From assembly GCA_015064735.1 (NCBI GenBank), contig SVRP01000012.1, positions 1 to 64,000 of the forward strand: a DNA stretch of 64,000 nt. Reading direction: 5' to 3'. Below, piece after piece: positions 1-7,736 of this stretch. Made by a program: the position numbers and the translations under genes. Source of the stretch: Oscillospiraceae bacterium (GTDB lineage: Bacteria; Bacillota; Clostridia; Oscillospirales; CAG-272). The notes under the pieces are model-generated. The model did no database searches. It was not told where the DNA came from and saw only the letters and a program-made list of their open reading frames with translations. How positions within the stretch are numbered: the stretch's first letter is position 1; every line of letters begins with the position of its first letter.

Positions 1-2
1 AA

Positions 3-116
3 GCGGCAGGAGTTGCTGCGGCGCTCTCATGCCGTACAAAAGCAGATGTGCGTGAATTGAATGTCACGGAATTAAGAAGAGAGCTTCAAAAGAATGGCGT
101 GTTACTGAACGTATAA
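3..116 (+). CDS. FAD-dependent oxidoreductase, C-terminal end (partial)
   Basis: Only the last 37 codons lie in the window; the reading frame enters from the left edge and stops at TAA 114-116. The peptide starts with a Gly/Ala-rich helix (AAGVAAAL) and continues with VRELNVTELRRELQKNGV. That combination resembles the C-terminal end of FAD_oxidored-type proteins (PF12831), where the Gly/Ala helix helps bind FAD and a short 'elnv.elr..L...G' tail follows. In gut bacteria such genes often sit in carbohydrate-catabolism loci, which fits the sugar dehydrogenases downstream on the other strand. The catalytic part is outside the window, so the substrate cannot be inferred. The family call is an inference from a short tail. 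Confidence 0.55.
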   Translation, partial: AAGVAAALSCRTKADVRELNVTELRRELQKNGVLLNV

Positions 117-149
117 GTTTTTTGAGGTGGCTCCTTCAAAAGCAACGCA

Positions 150-185
150 ATCGAGGGACTGTTTGCGAGATACTTTAAGGCATAA
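150..185 (+). repeat. Degenerate tail scar, copy 1 (EGLFARYFKA-stop)
   Basis: Codons here read IEGLFARYFKA followed by TAA, but the frame is closed upstream, so it is not part of an intact gene. Two other places share the pattern: 4828-4863 (LEGLLERYFKA-stop) and 6617-6649 (EDLFSRYLRQ-stop). After the stop, copy 1 and copy 2 also share an AATCAAAAC..TAATAAA stretch that leads into the same palindromic terminator. It looks like the 3' end of a dispersed gene or element left behind after its body was lost or replaced. The parent gene was not recognised. Confidence 0.5.
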
Positions 186-220
186 TCAAAACCTAATAAA
201 CATAAGGCTTTGAACACACA

Positions 221-250
221 AAGAGCGACCGTACGGTCGCTCTTCTTTTA
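221..250 (+). terminator. Palindromic terminator
   Basis: A 24-base perfect palindrome (221-244, core GAGCGACCGTACGGTCGCTC) is followed by TCTTTTAT. The same core recurs at 4899-4920. It probably ends transcription of the oxidoreductase gene that enters from the left edge. Confidence 0.75.
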
Positions 251-428
251 TGCTTTATAGGCTCAAAATGGGCTTGATTTGTGGAAATTTATTGGAACAT
301 TGAACTTTTCATTTAAGTATTTTGGAAGCCGATTTGGAAGTCTCCATTGTGGAATTTTATTATAGCGCGAAATCCTGCTTTCGCGAATACAAAAAAGGAA
401 TCGTTTGCGGAATTGTTGCGACTAATAT

Positions 429-779
429 TTAAAATAAAACTTCAAAGGAAGCTTTTTTATTAATCATGCAACTCACGTTCACATATTCGGAGCTTCCGAT
501 CGTTTCTGAACTAAATGCTGTTTCGTTGCCATTTAAAAGTAATTTCTTGCAATTTCTCCCCTTGGGCAGAAGAATATGTGCTTGTATTTTTTTAGCAGGT
601 GAGTATACATCGTAGCGCATTCCCTCGTCGGTCAGAATATATCGCACGTCAACCATCGCCTTTGTGACCTCGTATCCCGTCAGATAGCGAAGCTCGGTAT
701 AATGTGTAACAGGAAATTTGGGGGCAAAGAATATCTCATCGTAATTCACGCCAACGTCGTTGATACCGGCGAGCCCCAC
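429..779 (-). pseudogene. C-terminal fragment of an unidentified (glycoside hydrolase-like) protein
   Basis: An open frame of 116 codons with no proper start. The best in-frame initiator is a GTG with no ribosome site, and the frame continues from inside the broken epimerase. The last ~50 residues (PKGRNCKKLLLNG..., then alternating strands ending in FEVLF) look like the closing beta-sandwich of a large carbohydrate-active protein, but I cannot name a family. It is most likely the 3' end of a longer gene whose 5' part was deleted, joined at about 780 to the truncated epimerase. It ends at TAA 429-431. Confidence 0.45.
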
Positions 780-1485
780 GTCAACCCGTGACCTGAATAA
801 ACGGTAAAGGCTTCTCCCAACGCCTCTGGTTTGAAAAGCAGGTTGGCGATGAGTTTTCCCGAGTTACCCGCCCAATCGAGACCTGCCGTGTAATCCTTGA
901 CCGTCTCCGGCATCAGCATTTCCTGATTGCGCTCGGCGTATTTCAGCGCGTCTTTGCCGCAATAAAGCAAAAGATCCAGTCGCCTGCTCGAAAAAGAGAT
1001 CACGGGGCGCACAATGGTCCACGGCTCGCCTGCACACTCTTGCATCAAATAATCCTCGCATTGTGCCTTGGGTACGGAGTATTTTTCGTTTTCAAGAAAT
1101 TCCCGATCCGTAATAACATCGGATAGCCTCGGTGCATTTTCCGTAATGGGATGCTGCTCGGTTGCATAGACTCTGTACGACGAAAGGAACACCAGATGAT
1201 CCGTATTTTGGATCAAAAGGGGATGGATCTTTTTGTAATCTTCAAGCTCGGTGTAATGAATGAAATTGACGATACCGTCATAGTGCTTTTTGGAAAACAG
1301 ATCCCTTAAAAGCTCCTCGGTTGCCAAGCTCTGATGAAATCAAGGCGTTCGTTATTTGAGATCTTTTCTTCAAGGCAAATGATCTCTACAAATGCTCCAA
1401 GGCGAAGAAGCTCTTCGGCAACGTAGGTGCCCAGCGTACCGCCGCCCGCAATCAGTAAAACGCTTTTGTTTTGATACGTGACAAT
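775..1485 (-). pseudogene. NAD-dependent sugar epimerase/dehydratase, frameshifted and truncated
   Basis: The N-terminal part (about 1482-1340) encodes a Rossmann strand-loop, VLLIAGGGTLGTYVAEELL, then runs into a stop. A one-base shift at about 1325-1345 moves to the frame that carries the rest: IVNFIHYTELEDY, then LSSYRVYA and KYSVPKAQCEDYL, where the short-chain YxxxK-type Tyr/Lys would lie, and WTIVRP. The homology stops at GHGLTWG near 782, where the unrelated fragment at 429-779 begins, so the C-terminal third is missing. There is no ATG at the start; the codons next to the AGGAG site read ATT GTC. It directly follows the MDR dehydrogenase gene (13 bases) and was probably the third gene of that operon. 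An assembly error is possible for the single-base shift but not for the truncation. Confidence 0.75.
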
Positions 1486-1497
1486 ATCTCCTTTTGT

Positions 1498-2517
1498 TCA
1501 TATTTTGCTCCAATCAAACAACACGCCGATCGGAAAATTCTTTTCATTTGCCAGTCTTAAATAGACATCATAAGCTTCCGCAGGAGAATGTATTTCACAT
1601 ACCATATCCTTAAAGTTCAGACGTTTTCCCTTGATGAGATTGAGAATTGTTCTCAAATCATCCTCATCGGTCCAAAGCCCCGCAGAAGATTCGACCTTGG
1701 GACGGGCAACGGTATGTGCGCCGATAAGGGAAATTCCTCTGCCGTGTACCTTTCCATAATAATCGATCTCAAACTTGGAGCTTCGCGTACAACCGAGCAA
1801 CGCAACTCTGCCCATGCTTTTCATACAGTCCAGCGCCTGGATCAATCCAATGCCAAGCCCCGTGACTTCAATACATACGTTGACACCCTTGCCGTCATTC
1901 GCTTTTTTGACTGCTTTCACAAAATCCTCTGCCGTGGGATCAAACACATAATCCGCTCCCATTCGCAGCGCCATTTCGCGTCGCTCTGCAATCGGATCGA
2001 CGGCAATCACGGGATATGCCCCTGCCGCCTTTAACTCTTGAACGGCAAAAATGCCAAGGATCCCAAGCCCCATGACCATTGCCGATTCTCCAATTTCCAA
2101 TCTGGTTTTTCGGATCGCTGCAAGCGGAAAGGTGGCAATAAGTGCCATAGATGCTTCTTGAGTTGATATTTCATCGGGAATTTTGAGTACATGATTTTCA
2201 GGAACGGTCATATTCTTTTTGTGTTTTTCCCAATATACAACTACCCTATCACCAACACTCACGTTCTGTACGCCATTGCCTATTTCCGTAACAATCCCTG
2301 CGGCACTGTATCCAACGGTTCTTGGAAATATGGCTTTATCCGTCTCGGAAACGCCTGTTCCGTTTCGCTCTCCAATCAAATTTGCTTTTTCTGTCCCCAG
2401 GCTGATTGCCGAATACTCCAATTGCACGGTTACCTCATGTTCCTTTGGTGACAGACATTCCACTTCCAAAAGCTCCGCTGTATACGGCTTTGTAAACACG
2501 ATCTGTTTGGTTTTCAT
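1498..2517 (-). CDS. MDR-family (zinc-type) alcohol/sugar dehydrogenase without zinc ligands
   Basis: A 339-residue medium-chain dehydrogenase/reductase. The N-terminal GroES-like domain (about 25-130) has VGYSAAGIVTEIGNGV and GDRVVV. The C-terminal Rossmann domain starts near residue 148 with VMGLGILGIFAVQ, then an acidic VDP that selects NAD over NADP, and CIEVTGLG. The usual Cys/His/Glu ligands for catalytic zinc are absent: the site reads SAISLGTEKAN where Cys-GTD is expected. The four-Cys structural zinc lobe is also missing. It probably oxidises or reduces a sugar or polyol, but the substrate is unknown. It starts one base after the stop of the upstream Gfo/Idh gene, so the two are translationally coupled. 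Confidence 0.85.
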   Translation of the reverse strand: MKTKQIVFTKPYTAELLEVECLSPKEHEVTVQLEYSAISLGTEKANLIGERNGTGVSETDKAIFPRTVGYSAAGIVTEIGNGVQNVSVGDRVVVYWEKHKKNMTVPENHVLKIPDEISTQEASMALIATFPLAAIRKTRLEIGESAMVMGLGILGIFAVQELKAAGAYPVIAVDPIAERREMALRMGADYVFDPTAEDFVKAVKKANDGKGVNVCIEVTGLGIGLIQALDCMKSMGRVALLGCTRSSKFEIDYYGKVHGRGISLIGAHTVARPKVESSAGLWTDEDDLRTILNLIKGKRLNFKDMVCEIHSPAEAYDVYLRLANEKNFPIGVLFDWSKI

Positions 2518-2518
2518 C

Positions 2519-3541
2519 TTATGCTTCTCCTTCTCCGCATGCCTTCAAAATGGTTTTGTATAGGCGTAACTCATAATTATAGGAATATGGGTTTTCTTTA
2601 TCACCGCGCACCATTTCGCCAAAGGCGCGTAGCATCCCTTCGTAGCGTTGAAATTCCTCGCTTCTGTGTTCCTCTTTTACCGTGCGGCCGTCTTTATCCC
2701 GATACAATTCGATATTTTTGGTATAGATCATATATGGACCGATGGCGTTTTTGGCAGCACATTCCAGCGGTCTGATCTCAACCGTCCTGTGCTCGCCGCA
2801 AACAACGAGCTGACGGCGATGGCCGCCGCCCACCTCTGTACCGCCCACACGAACGACCGAGACCCCGTTCGGATATTGCAAAACGGCAAAGCCCAGATCC
2901 TCAGTCTGCACACCGTCTATCCCCGTACGCGTATTGCAGGGAATAATTTTTGTCGGTTCTCCTTGAATCTGCAAAACAAGGTCGATCAAGTGACAGCCGA
3001 GATAAAACATCATACCGCCTCGGAAGCTCCCAAACCATTCCCGTGTCACGCGATCATCCAAACGACTCATGTGCGCTTCCACACTGTATACGTGCCCAAA
3101 TTCTCCCGACCTTGCTCTTCGAACGGTGTCGGCAATCATAGGGTTGTAACGGAACATATATCCAACGTGGAAGATCTTTTCGCTTTTTTTGACCGTTTCG
3201 ATCAGCTTTTCAAAGGCCGCGAGATCCTGACTCCCCGGCTTCTCCATATGAATGTGCTTGCCTGCCTCTGCTGCCATTTGCGCGTATTTTGTAAGGTGGA
3301 TTTCGTCGGTTTCTACCGTTACCGCTTCAATAGATGGGTCATTCAGAATCTCTTCCAATGTCATTTCGGGAATGCCCGCATAATGCTTTTCTATTTTTTC
3401 GGCACAGGTCTCTCGCTCATCCTCAACAATTGCATAACCAACGAGGTCAAATACGTCCGACAAAAGGCGCAAGGTGTCAAAAACGTCGGGACCGTGGCTG
3501 TAACGGTTGATGCCGATCTGTGCAATTTTAATTTTTTTCAT
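2519..3541 (-). CDS. Gfo/Idh/MocA-family oxidoreductase
   Basis: A 340-residue NAD(P)-dependent oxidoreductase. Residues 1-120 form a Rossmann fold (KIAQIGINRYSHG, a variant of the GxGxxG loop) ending with the family signature EKP (HIHMEKPGSQD, about residue 98). The C-terminal alpha/beta half carries GGMMFYLGCHLIDLV, where the conserved catalytic His lies. The family acts on sugars, inositols and sugar acids. It is the first gene of a minus-strand operon (Gfo/Idh, MDR dehydrogenase, broken epimerase) facing an AraC regulator across a 160-base gap, so the operon is probably induced by a sugar. The exact substrate cannot be told from sequence. Confidence 0.9.
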   Translation of the reverse strand: MKKIKIAQIGINRYSHGPDVFDTLRLLSDVFDLVGYAIVEDERETCAEKIEKHYAGIPEMTLEEILNDPSIEAVTVETDEIHLTKYAQMAAEAGKHIHMEKPGSQDLAAFEKLIETVKKSEKIFHVGYMFRYNPMIADTVRRARSGEFGHVYSVEAHMSRLDDRVTREWFGSFRGGMMFYLGCHLIDLVLQIQGEPTKIIPCNTRTGIDGVQTEDLGFAVLQYPNGVSVVRVGGTEVGGGHRRQLVVCGEHRTVEIRPLECAAKNAIGPYMIYTKNIELYRDKDGRTVKEEHRSEEFQRYEGMLRAFGEMVRGDKENPYSYNYELRLYKTILKACGEGEA

Positions 3542-3573
3542 AGCAAATACTCCGTTTGGTTCTATTCATATAA

Positions 3574-3602
3574 ATTTTATCAAAAATCTCTACGTTTTTG
3601 AA
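3574..3602 (-). promoter_or_regulatory. Candidate sigma-A promoter of the sugar operon
   Basis: On the minus strand TTCAAA and TAAAAT are separated by 17 bases, and the start codon at 3541 follows about 30 bases downstream. The -35 match is weak, as expected for an activator-dependent promoter next to a divergent AraC gene. Confidence 0.4.
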
Positions 3603-3643
3603 TGCCGTAATTTATCGTTTATATGCGATTTTCAATCATACTA

Positions 3644-3672
3644 TTGATTTGTACACCTAAATATGTTATAAT
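3644..3672 (+). promoter_or_regulatory. Sigma-A promoter of the AraC-family gene
   Basis: TTGATT, 17 bases, TATAAT, about 30 bases before the start codon. It is divergent from the sugar operon promoter, so the regulator may control both. Confidence 0.6.
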
Positions 3673-3701
3673 TATAGCGATATTTGATTATTTGAGGTGG
3701 A

Positions 3702-4538
3702 ATGTTGAAGTTGACGGCAATATTATATGAATTTGAAAAAATCAATTGTGTAAGACAGCAAAACTATATTTTTCAGTTTGTAAACGGCAGAAAAATGACC
3801 CCCATCTATCATTCACACGATTTTTACGAGTTTGTCTGGCTTTTGAGAGGCAACAGTGTACAAATCGTAAATGATAAAGATGTGAATAGTACCGCAGGCG
3901 AGATCATTATGCTACGCCCGGGAGACAAACATTGCTTTATCAATCATTCAGAGGATGTCGAGGTCATTGCATTGTCTGTAAAAAGAGAGGAATTTGAGTT
4001 GTTCGCAGGTGCATTCAATCCTTCTTTATTGAGGCATATTAATAGCGAATCGGCGCCGATCCGATTTTATTCGGTTGGTACTATAATGCCCGATGAATTT
4101 CGAAAAACAGCGCAAAAACTCACAATTTACGATTATAAGTTTCTTCTTTCATATCTTTTGAATGCTTATATCACCGAAAACGTTGGCTTAAAGCGCAATT
4201 CGGGGTTGCCACCGACGCTTGCGTTGACGATTGAGAAAATGAAAAAAGCCGAGAATCTCAAACGAGGGATCCCGGCATTTATCGAATTATCGCATTACAG
4301 TCAAAGTCACCTATCAAGGCTTATAAAGCAGTATTATGGGATGAGCCTGAAGCAATATATCAATGATTTAAGGCTTCAGGCCGCATACAATGATATGATT
4401 CTGACAAACAGACCGGCAGAGGAAATTGCCGAAAATCTTGGATTTTCAAGCTTTAGCCATTTTAACAAAATATTCAAGGCGAGATTTTCCATAACCCCTG
4501 CCGCACTGCGAAAAAGTAATAGCGTTTGGACGATCTGA
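3702..4538 (+). CDS. AraC-family transcriptional regulator
   Basis: 278 residues. The N-terminal half is a cupin-like sensor domain (about 30-110, with HSHDFYEFVWLLRG and an LRPGDKH strand). The C-terminal ~100 residues are the AraC double helix-turn-helix: helix 1 near HYSQSHLSRLIKQYYGMSLKQYI and the second near AEEIAENLGFSSFSHFNKIFKARF, ending in the usual TPAALRK. The start is chosen after the GAGGTGGA site at 3694-3701; the first codon is TTG or the nearby ATG. It is divergent from the Gfo/Idh-MDR-epimerase operon, which is its likely target, with a sugar or sugar derivative as inducer. Confidence 0.88.
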   Translation: MLKLTAILYEFEKINCVRQQNYIFQFVNGRKMTPIYHSHDFYEFVWLLRGNSVQIVNDKDVNSTAGEIIMLRPGDKHCFINHSEDVEVIALSVKREEFELFAGAFNPSLLRHINSESAPIRFYSVGTIMPDEFRKTAQKLTIYDYKFLLSYLLNAYITENVGLKRNSGLPPTLALTIEKMKKAENLKRGIPAFIELSHYSQSHLSRLIKQYYGMSLKQYINDLRLQAAYNDMILTNRPAEEIAENLGFSSFSHFNKIFKARFSITPAALRKSNSVWTI

Positions 4539-4585
4539 GTCGATAAAACAGAATCAAAGATGAATGATATAAAGGTTATTATTAG

Positions 4586-4675
4586 GTCCCTTTGCTTACT
4601 ATTGAGCATATAGGCGTACCGAAAGCCCCACATACCGTCCGAAAGCTGATATACACCCGATGATGTTCTTGCCAT
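4586..4675 (-). pseudogene. Tyrosine-integrase N-terminal stub
   Basis: On the minus strand an AGGAGG site is followed by an ATG and thirty codons starting MARTSSGVYQLSDG and continuing WGFRYAYMLNSKQRD. This is typical of the arm-binding (AP2-like) domain at the start of integrases of integrative elements. After the aspartate the frame continues into unrelated sequence, so everything past the arm domain, including the core-binding and catalytic domains, is gone. The strong ribosome site is intact, so a short peptide could still be made. It marks an old integrative element between the AraC gene and the ADP-ribosylglycohydrolase gene. Confidence 0.65.
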
Positions 4676-4804
4676 ATGTTCCTCCTTTATTGGAATTTTA
4701 TTGGAGATCTCCACTTTATTAAATAGTTATTCCATGAAGCCGCAGGTCTCCCAGTGTTATGCACCGCAAAGCCTTTTTTCTCAAATCCCACGAGAAGCTA
4801 CCGC

Positions 4805-4863
4805 GACGAAGTTCGTCACGGCTGAGTCTCGAGGGCCTGCTGGAGAGGTACTTCAAGGCTTAA
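4805..4863 (+). repeat. Degenerate tail scar, copy 2 (LEGLLERYFKA-stop)
   Basis: The codons read RLSLEGLLERYFKA, then TAA. Copy 3 (6592-6649) aligns with it over about 55 bases, from GACGAAGTTCG to the stop. Copy 1 (150-185) shares the last 36 bases and the following AATCAAAAC..TAATAAA. No intact gene contains it. It lies between the integrase stub and the palindromic terminator. Confidence 0.5.
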
Positions 4864-4892
4864 TCAAAACATAATAAAATCAAGGCATGAAA

Positions 4893-4935
4893 GCACCGAG
4901 AGCGACCGTACGGTCGCTCTCGGTGCAATTTTTTA
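4893..4935 (+). terminator. 34-base perfect palindrome with T-tract
   Basis: A 17-base-pair palindrome (4893-4926) has the same GAGCGACCGTACGGTCGCTC core as 222-243, extended by GCACC/GGTGC arms, and is followed by AATTTTTTATTATTTTT. It is a strong intrinsic terminator and insulates the ADP-ribosylglycohydrolase gene downstream. Confidence 0.8.
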
Positions 4936-4969
4936 TTATTTTTAGTTTCTTTATTGTTTTTCTGTTGTA

Positions 4970-4998
4970 TTGACTTTTTTTGAAAATAAATGTATAAT
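4970..4998 (+). promoter_or_regulatory. Sigma-A promoter of the ADP-ribosylglycohydrolase gene
   Basis: TTGACT, 17 bases, TATAAT; the start codon is 30 bases downstream after AAAGGAGA. Confidence 0.75.
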
Positions 4999-5027
4999 AA
5001 AAAAAAACACTCAAAGGAGAACTGCTT

Positions 5028-6572
5028 ATGAGCGTACTTAAGACATTATCTAAAAGCAAATACATGGATAAAATGCGGGGCTGCTGGTTAGGCAAGAGCA
5101 TTGGTGGGACATTGGGCGCACCATTTGAGCCTACGCGCGGAGCATTTGATATAGACTACTATACCGTAGACCTATCCAACGGTATGCTTCCAAACGATGA
5201 CCTTGATCTTCAGCTTGTTTGGCTCAATGCGGCAGAGAGGTTCAAGACAGAGGTGGACGCGGGAATTCTTTCCGAATATTGGATGATGGGAATTCTTCCC
5301 AACTGGGCAGAATACGGTGTGGCAAAATCCAATCTAAGCTTTGGTATTACTTCTCCATCCAGCGGAAAATACAAGAACCGCTATAAGGATTCTAACGGCG
5401 CGTGGATACGCTCGGAGATATGGGCATGCCTTGCTCCCGGACACCCCGAAATTGCGGTCAGATACGCATTTGAGGATGCCTGTGTTGATCATGCGGACGA
5501 GGGTGTCTACGGAGAGATTTTCATAGCCGCCATAGAAAGCGCCGCGTTTGTGGAGAGCGACAAATTCAAGCTTATTGACATCGGGCTCAGCTATATTCCA
5601 CAGGATTGCGCATGCGCAAGGGCTGTTCGCAGAATAATTGAACTGTATCGTTCGGGGATTAGCTGGAAGGAGGCTCGCTACCAACTGATGAAGGATTTCC
5701 CGGGTTCCTTTGGAGCGCAGTGGCACGGCGTTGAAAAGGGAGTTCCCAATTCTGATTGGGGATATGACGCGCCAAACAATATTGCGATAACGTTGATCGG
5801 TTGGCTTTACGCGGACGACGATTTTAGTAAAGCAATATGCATTACTACGGGATGCGGTGAGGATTCGGACTGCACCGCAGGCGCGTTGGGAGCTATTCTC
5901 GGTATTATAATGGGTGAGAGCGCTATTCCCGCAAAATGGAAGGACCCAATCGGGGAAGAGATAAAGACAAAGTGCATAAATAGGTTTATGAAAAATATCA
6001 GGATTCCCAAAACTCTGACCGAGCTTTCGAAGCGTACCGCAAATCTGATGCCTTCTTTTATCACAGAATATGTTGACGTCGTTGGAGATGACGAGCATTT
6101 TATCGCTGTAAAATCAGGTGATGAGCTTATGGCGCAGCCGCACAGCTTTATGGATGAGGCAAACGGATGGGACGACAGATATTTTAGAGATAACGTTCCA
6201 AACGGATACGTATTCAGGGGACATAATTCTTTTTTCTCGGTTGAGATTACCGCGAAAAATGGCATAGAATTGTTCCCGGGAGCTCCCGTTTCGCTTTCTG
6301 TTAAAATAGAAAATACTACGGGATATTGCGGAGTTCCGCTTTGGGCTGAAATAAGATGGTTGACCTCTGACGGCGTTACCGTACAACCGGGTGATAAATA
6401 TGCCGTATTTGTAAATCAGGAGCATTGCGGATCGGGAAGATCCTTCCATAGCGTTACTCTTTCTACCGAAACTCCCGTATCTCCGCTTTCCGTTCAGGTT
6501 TGTGAGATCTCGGCGAGGGGATACGCTTCGAGACTGTATATTCCCGTTACTCTTGTTGGAACGTGTGAGTGA
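5028..6572 (+). CDS. ADP-ribosylglycohydrolase-family protein with C-terminal beta domain
   Basis: 514 residues. Residues about 12-340 are an all-helical ADP-ribosylglycohydrolase fold (PF03747). It opens with MRGCWLGKSIGGTLGAPFE; metal-binding acids are seen at N56-D57-D58 (NDDLDLQLVWL) and D279/D281 (GEDSDCTAGALGAILG). These two clusters hold the two Mg ions in the family, so the enzyme is probably active. Members remove ADP-ribose from proteins or act on related N-glycosidic bonds, and many in gut bacteria lie in carbohydrate loci with unknown substrates. Residues about 360-514 look like an added Ig/beta-sandwich domain (short hydrophobic strands, no catalytic pattern). There is no signal peptide, so it is cytoplasmic. 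It is monocistronic, with its own promoter. Confidence 0.85.
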   Translation: MSVLKTLSKSKYMDKMRGCWLGKSIGGTLGAPFEPTRGAFDIDYYTVDLSNGMLPNDDLDLQLVWLNAAERFKTEVDAGILSEYWMMGILPNWAEYGVAKSNLSFGITSPSSGKYKNRYKDSNGAWIRSEIWACLAPGHPEIAVRYAFEDACVDHADEGVYGEIFIAAIESAAFVESDKFKLIDIGLSYIPQDCACARAVRRIIELYRSGISWKEARYQLMKDFPGSFGAQWHGVEKGVPNSDWGYDAPNNIAITLIGWLYADDDFSKAICITTGCGEDSDCTAGALGAILGIIMGESAIPAKWKDPIGEEIKTKCINRFMKNIRIPKTLTELSKRTANLMPSFITEYVDVVGDDEHFIAVKSGDELMAQPHSFMDEANGWDDRYFRDNVPNGYVFRGHNSFFSVEITAKNGIELFPGAPVSLSVKIENTTGYCGVPLWAEIRWLTSDGVTVQPGDKYAVFVNQEHCGSGRSFHSVTLSTETPVSPLSVQVCEISARGYASRLYIPVTLVGTCE

Positions 6573-6591
6573 GTTTATGTAAAGTTATTCG

Positions 6592-6649
6592 GCGAAGCTC
6601 GACACAGCTGTGTCCTGAGGACCTGTTTAGCAGATATCTCAGGCAATAG
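6592..6649 (+). repeat. Degenerate tail scar, copy 3 (EDLFSRYLRQ-stop)
   Basis: It begins 20 bases after the stop of the ADP-ribosylglycohydrolase gene. It aligns with 4805-4863 base by base through GAAGCTCG, CAGCTG, GAGGACCTG and AGATATCTCAGGC. Read in the same frame it gives EDLFSRYLRQ and a TAG. No palindromic terminator follows this copy. Confidence 0.45.
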
Positions 6650-6749
6650 CTTATAAGAAGATGAATTTATTTACTTTTTTATTTTTCGATAGATCAACAA
6701 CATTTTTAGCATAAAAAAGAAAAAAATTAAAACAAGAAAAACAAAAATT

Positions 6750-7645
6750 ATGTCGGCAACATTAGCCGTGATAATGGTGTTTTTGACGATGCCGCTTACG
6801 GCATTTGGTGAGTCGGAAGATGAATGTCACCATATTTGGGATGAAGGAGTTGTAATTATCGAGCATACCTGTACACTATTGACTTCGGCAAGTATCAATT
6901 ACTATATTACCTCGAACATTTATGGGATAACGGAGTCATCACGACCGAACCAACACATAAAACCGAGGGAATCAAGACCTACACTTGTCCTTGCGGAGAG
7001 ACTAAGACGGAGAGTATCCCAACTTTGACGGACGTCCTTTCTGTGGTGGTTGACAGCCGGAGGGCAACTGCGGGGGGAACGGTAAGCATTGACATATACG
7101 TGGATTACAACCCCGGAATTACAGGACTGATAATAACGGCGGAATATAATAATTCCGCACTAAATTTAGTTAGCGTAACTAACGGAAACCTTATGTCCAC
7201 AATAACGGTGGGTAAAAACATTGTATTTAACAACACAATAAATTGCACAGAAAGTGGGTTGCTGGTAACGCTTACCTTTGAAGTCGATGAGGATGCAGCG
7301 CTTGGAGATTACGAAATTAAGTGCATTGTCCGAGAATGCTCCAATGAATCCCTTGAAGCGGTTCCTACCTCGGTTGTATCGGGTACGTTGAGCGTAATTG
7401 ACATTATGTACGGCGATGCGGACGGAAATGGAGCTGTAAATCTAAATGATGTGCTGCTCATCAGCACCTATCTTGCAAACTACGATTACGAGACGGGCGT
7501 ACCCTCGATAGAGGTTTCTGCAGGAGCAGATGCAGACGGTAACGGTGTGATAAATCTTAATGATGCGGTTCTTCTTTGTCTGTATCTTGCAAATTATGAC
7601 TATGACACAGGAAGTTCCGATGTGATTCTCGGTCCTGTGGCATAG
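6750..7645 (+). pseudogene. Secreted cohesin-dockerin protein, frameshifted
   Basis: The first frame (6750-7028) has a signal peptide (hydrophobic run after KKIKTRKTKIM, ending TAFGES) and the start of a Cys/His repeat (CHHIWDEGVV). The second frame, open from about 6844 to 7645, has a second Cys/His repeat (HLWDNGVITTEPTHKTEG, YTCPCGETKTESIP). Then comes a cohesin-like domain (DVLSVVVDSRRATAGGTVSI..., about 120 residues) and two dockerin calcium loops (DADGNGAVNLND and DADGNGVINLND). The halves fit one protein if about 30 bases were lost out of frame near 6870-6880, merging two repeats. Intact, it would be an exported scaffold- or surface-type protein. The upstream AAAAAAG run lacks an ATG, so the original start may also be lost. 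A TTG at 7025 could start a leaderless cohesin-dockerin product, but there is no ribosome site. Confidence 0.65.
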
Positions 7646-7697
7646 AAGATTTTCGATTGGCACGGACATACGAATCGGTAAAAAAGTATAAATCAAG

Positions 7698-7736
7698 AAA
7701 AACCGACGCCGCTTTTTGAGCGGTGTCGGTTTTTGC
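7698..7736 (+). terminator. Intrinsic terminator
   Basis: The stem AAACCGACGCCGCT/AGCGGTGTCGGTTT with a short TTTTG loop is followed by TTTTTG. It ends the cohesin-dockerin transcript. Confidence 0.85.

Larger units (their letters stand above)
117..428. other. Gene-free stretch with tail scar and terminator
   Basis: No credible gene. It contains the tail-like scar at 150-185, the palindromic terminator at 221-250, and a small hairpin at 365-387 (7-base stem CGCGAAA/TTTCGCG). The hairpin lies just past the end of the minus-strand fragment at 429 and could be its terminator, but there is no convincing U-tract. The words TTGGAAGTCTCCA and GGAATTTTATT around 335-362 resemble the sequence upstream of the integrase stub near 4690-4712. 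Confidence 0.5.

Noticed and set aside
365-387. Small CGCGAAA/TTTCGCG hairpin
   Set aside because: The stem is only seven pairs without a U-tract, so it is not called as a separate terminator.
2648-3601. 317-codon plus-strand frame opposite the Gfo/Idh gene
   Set aside because: The minus-strand gene has clear Rossmann and EKP motifs; the plus frame has none.
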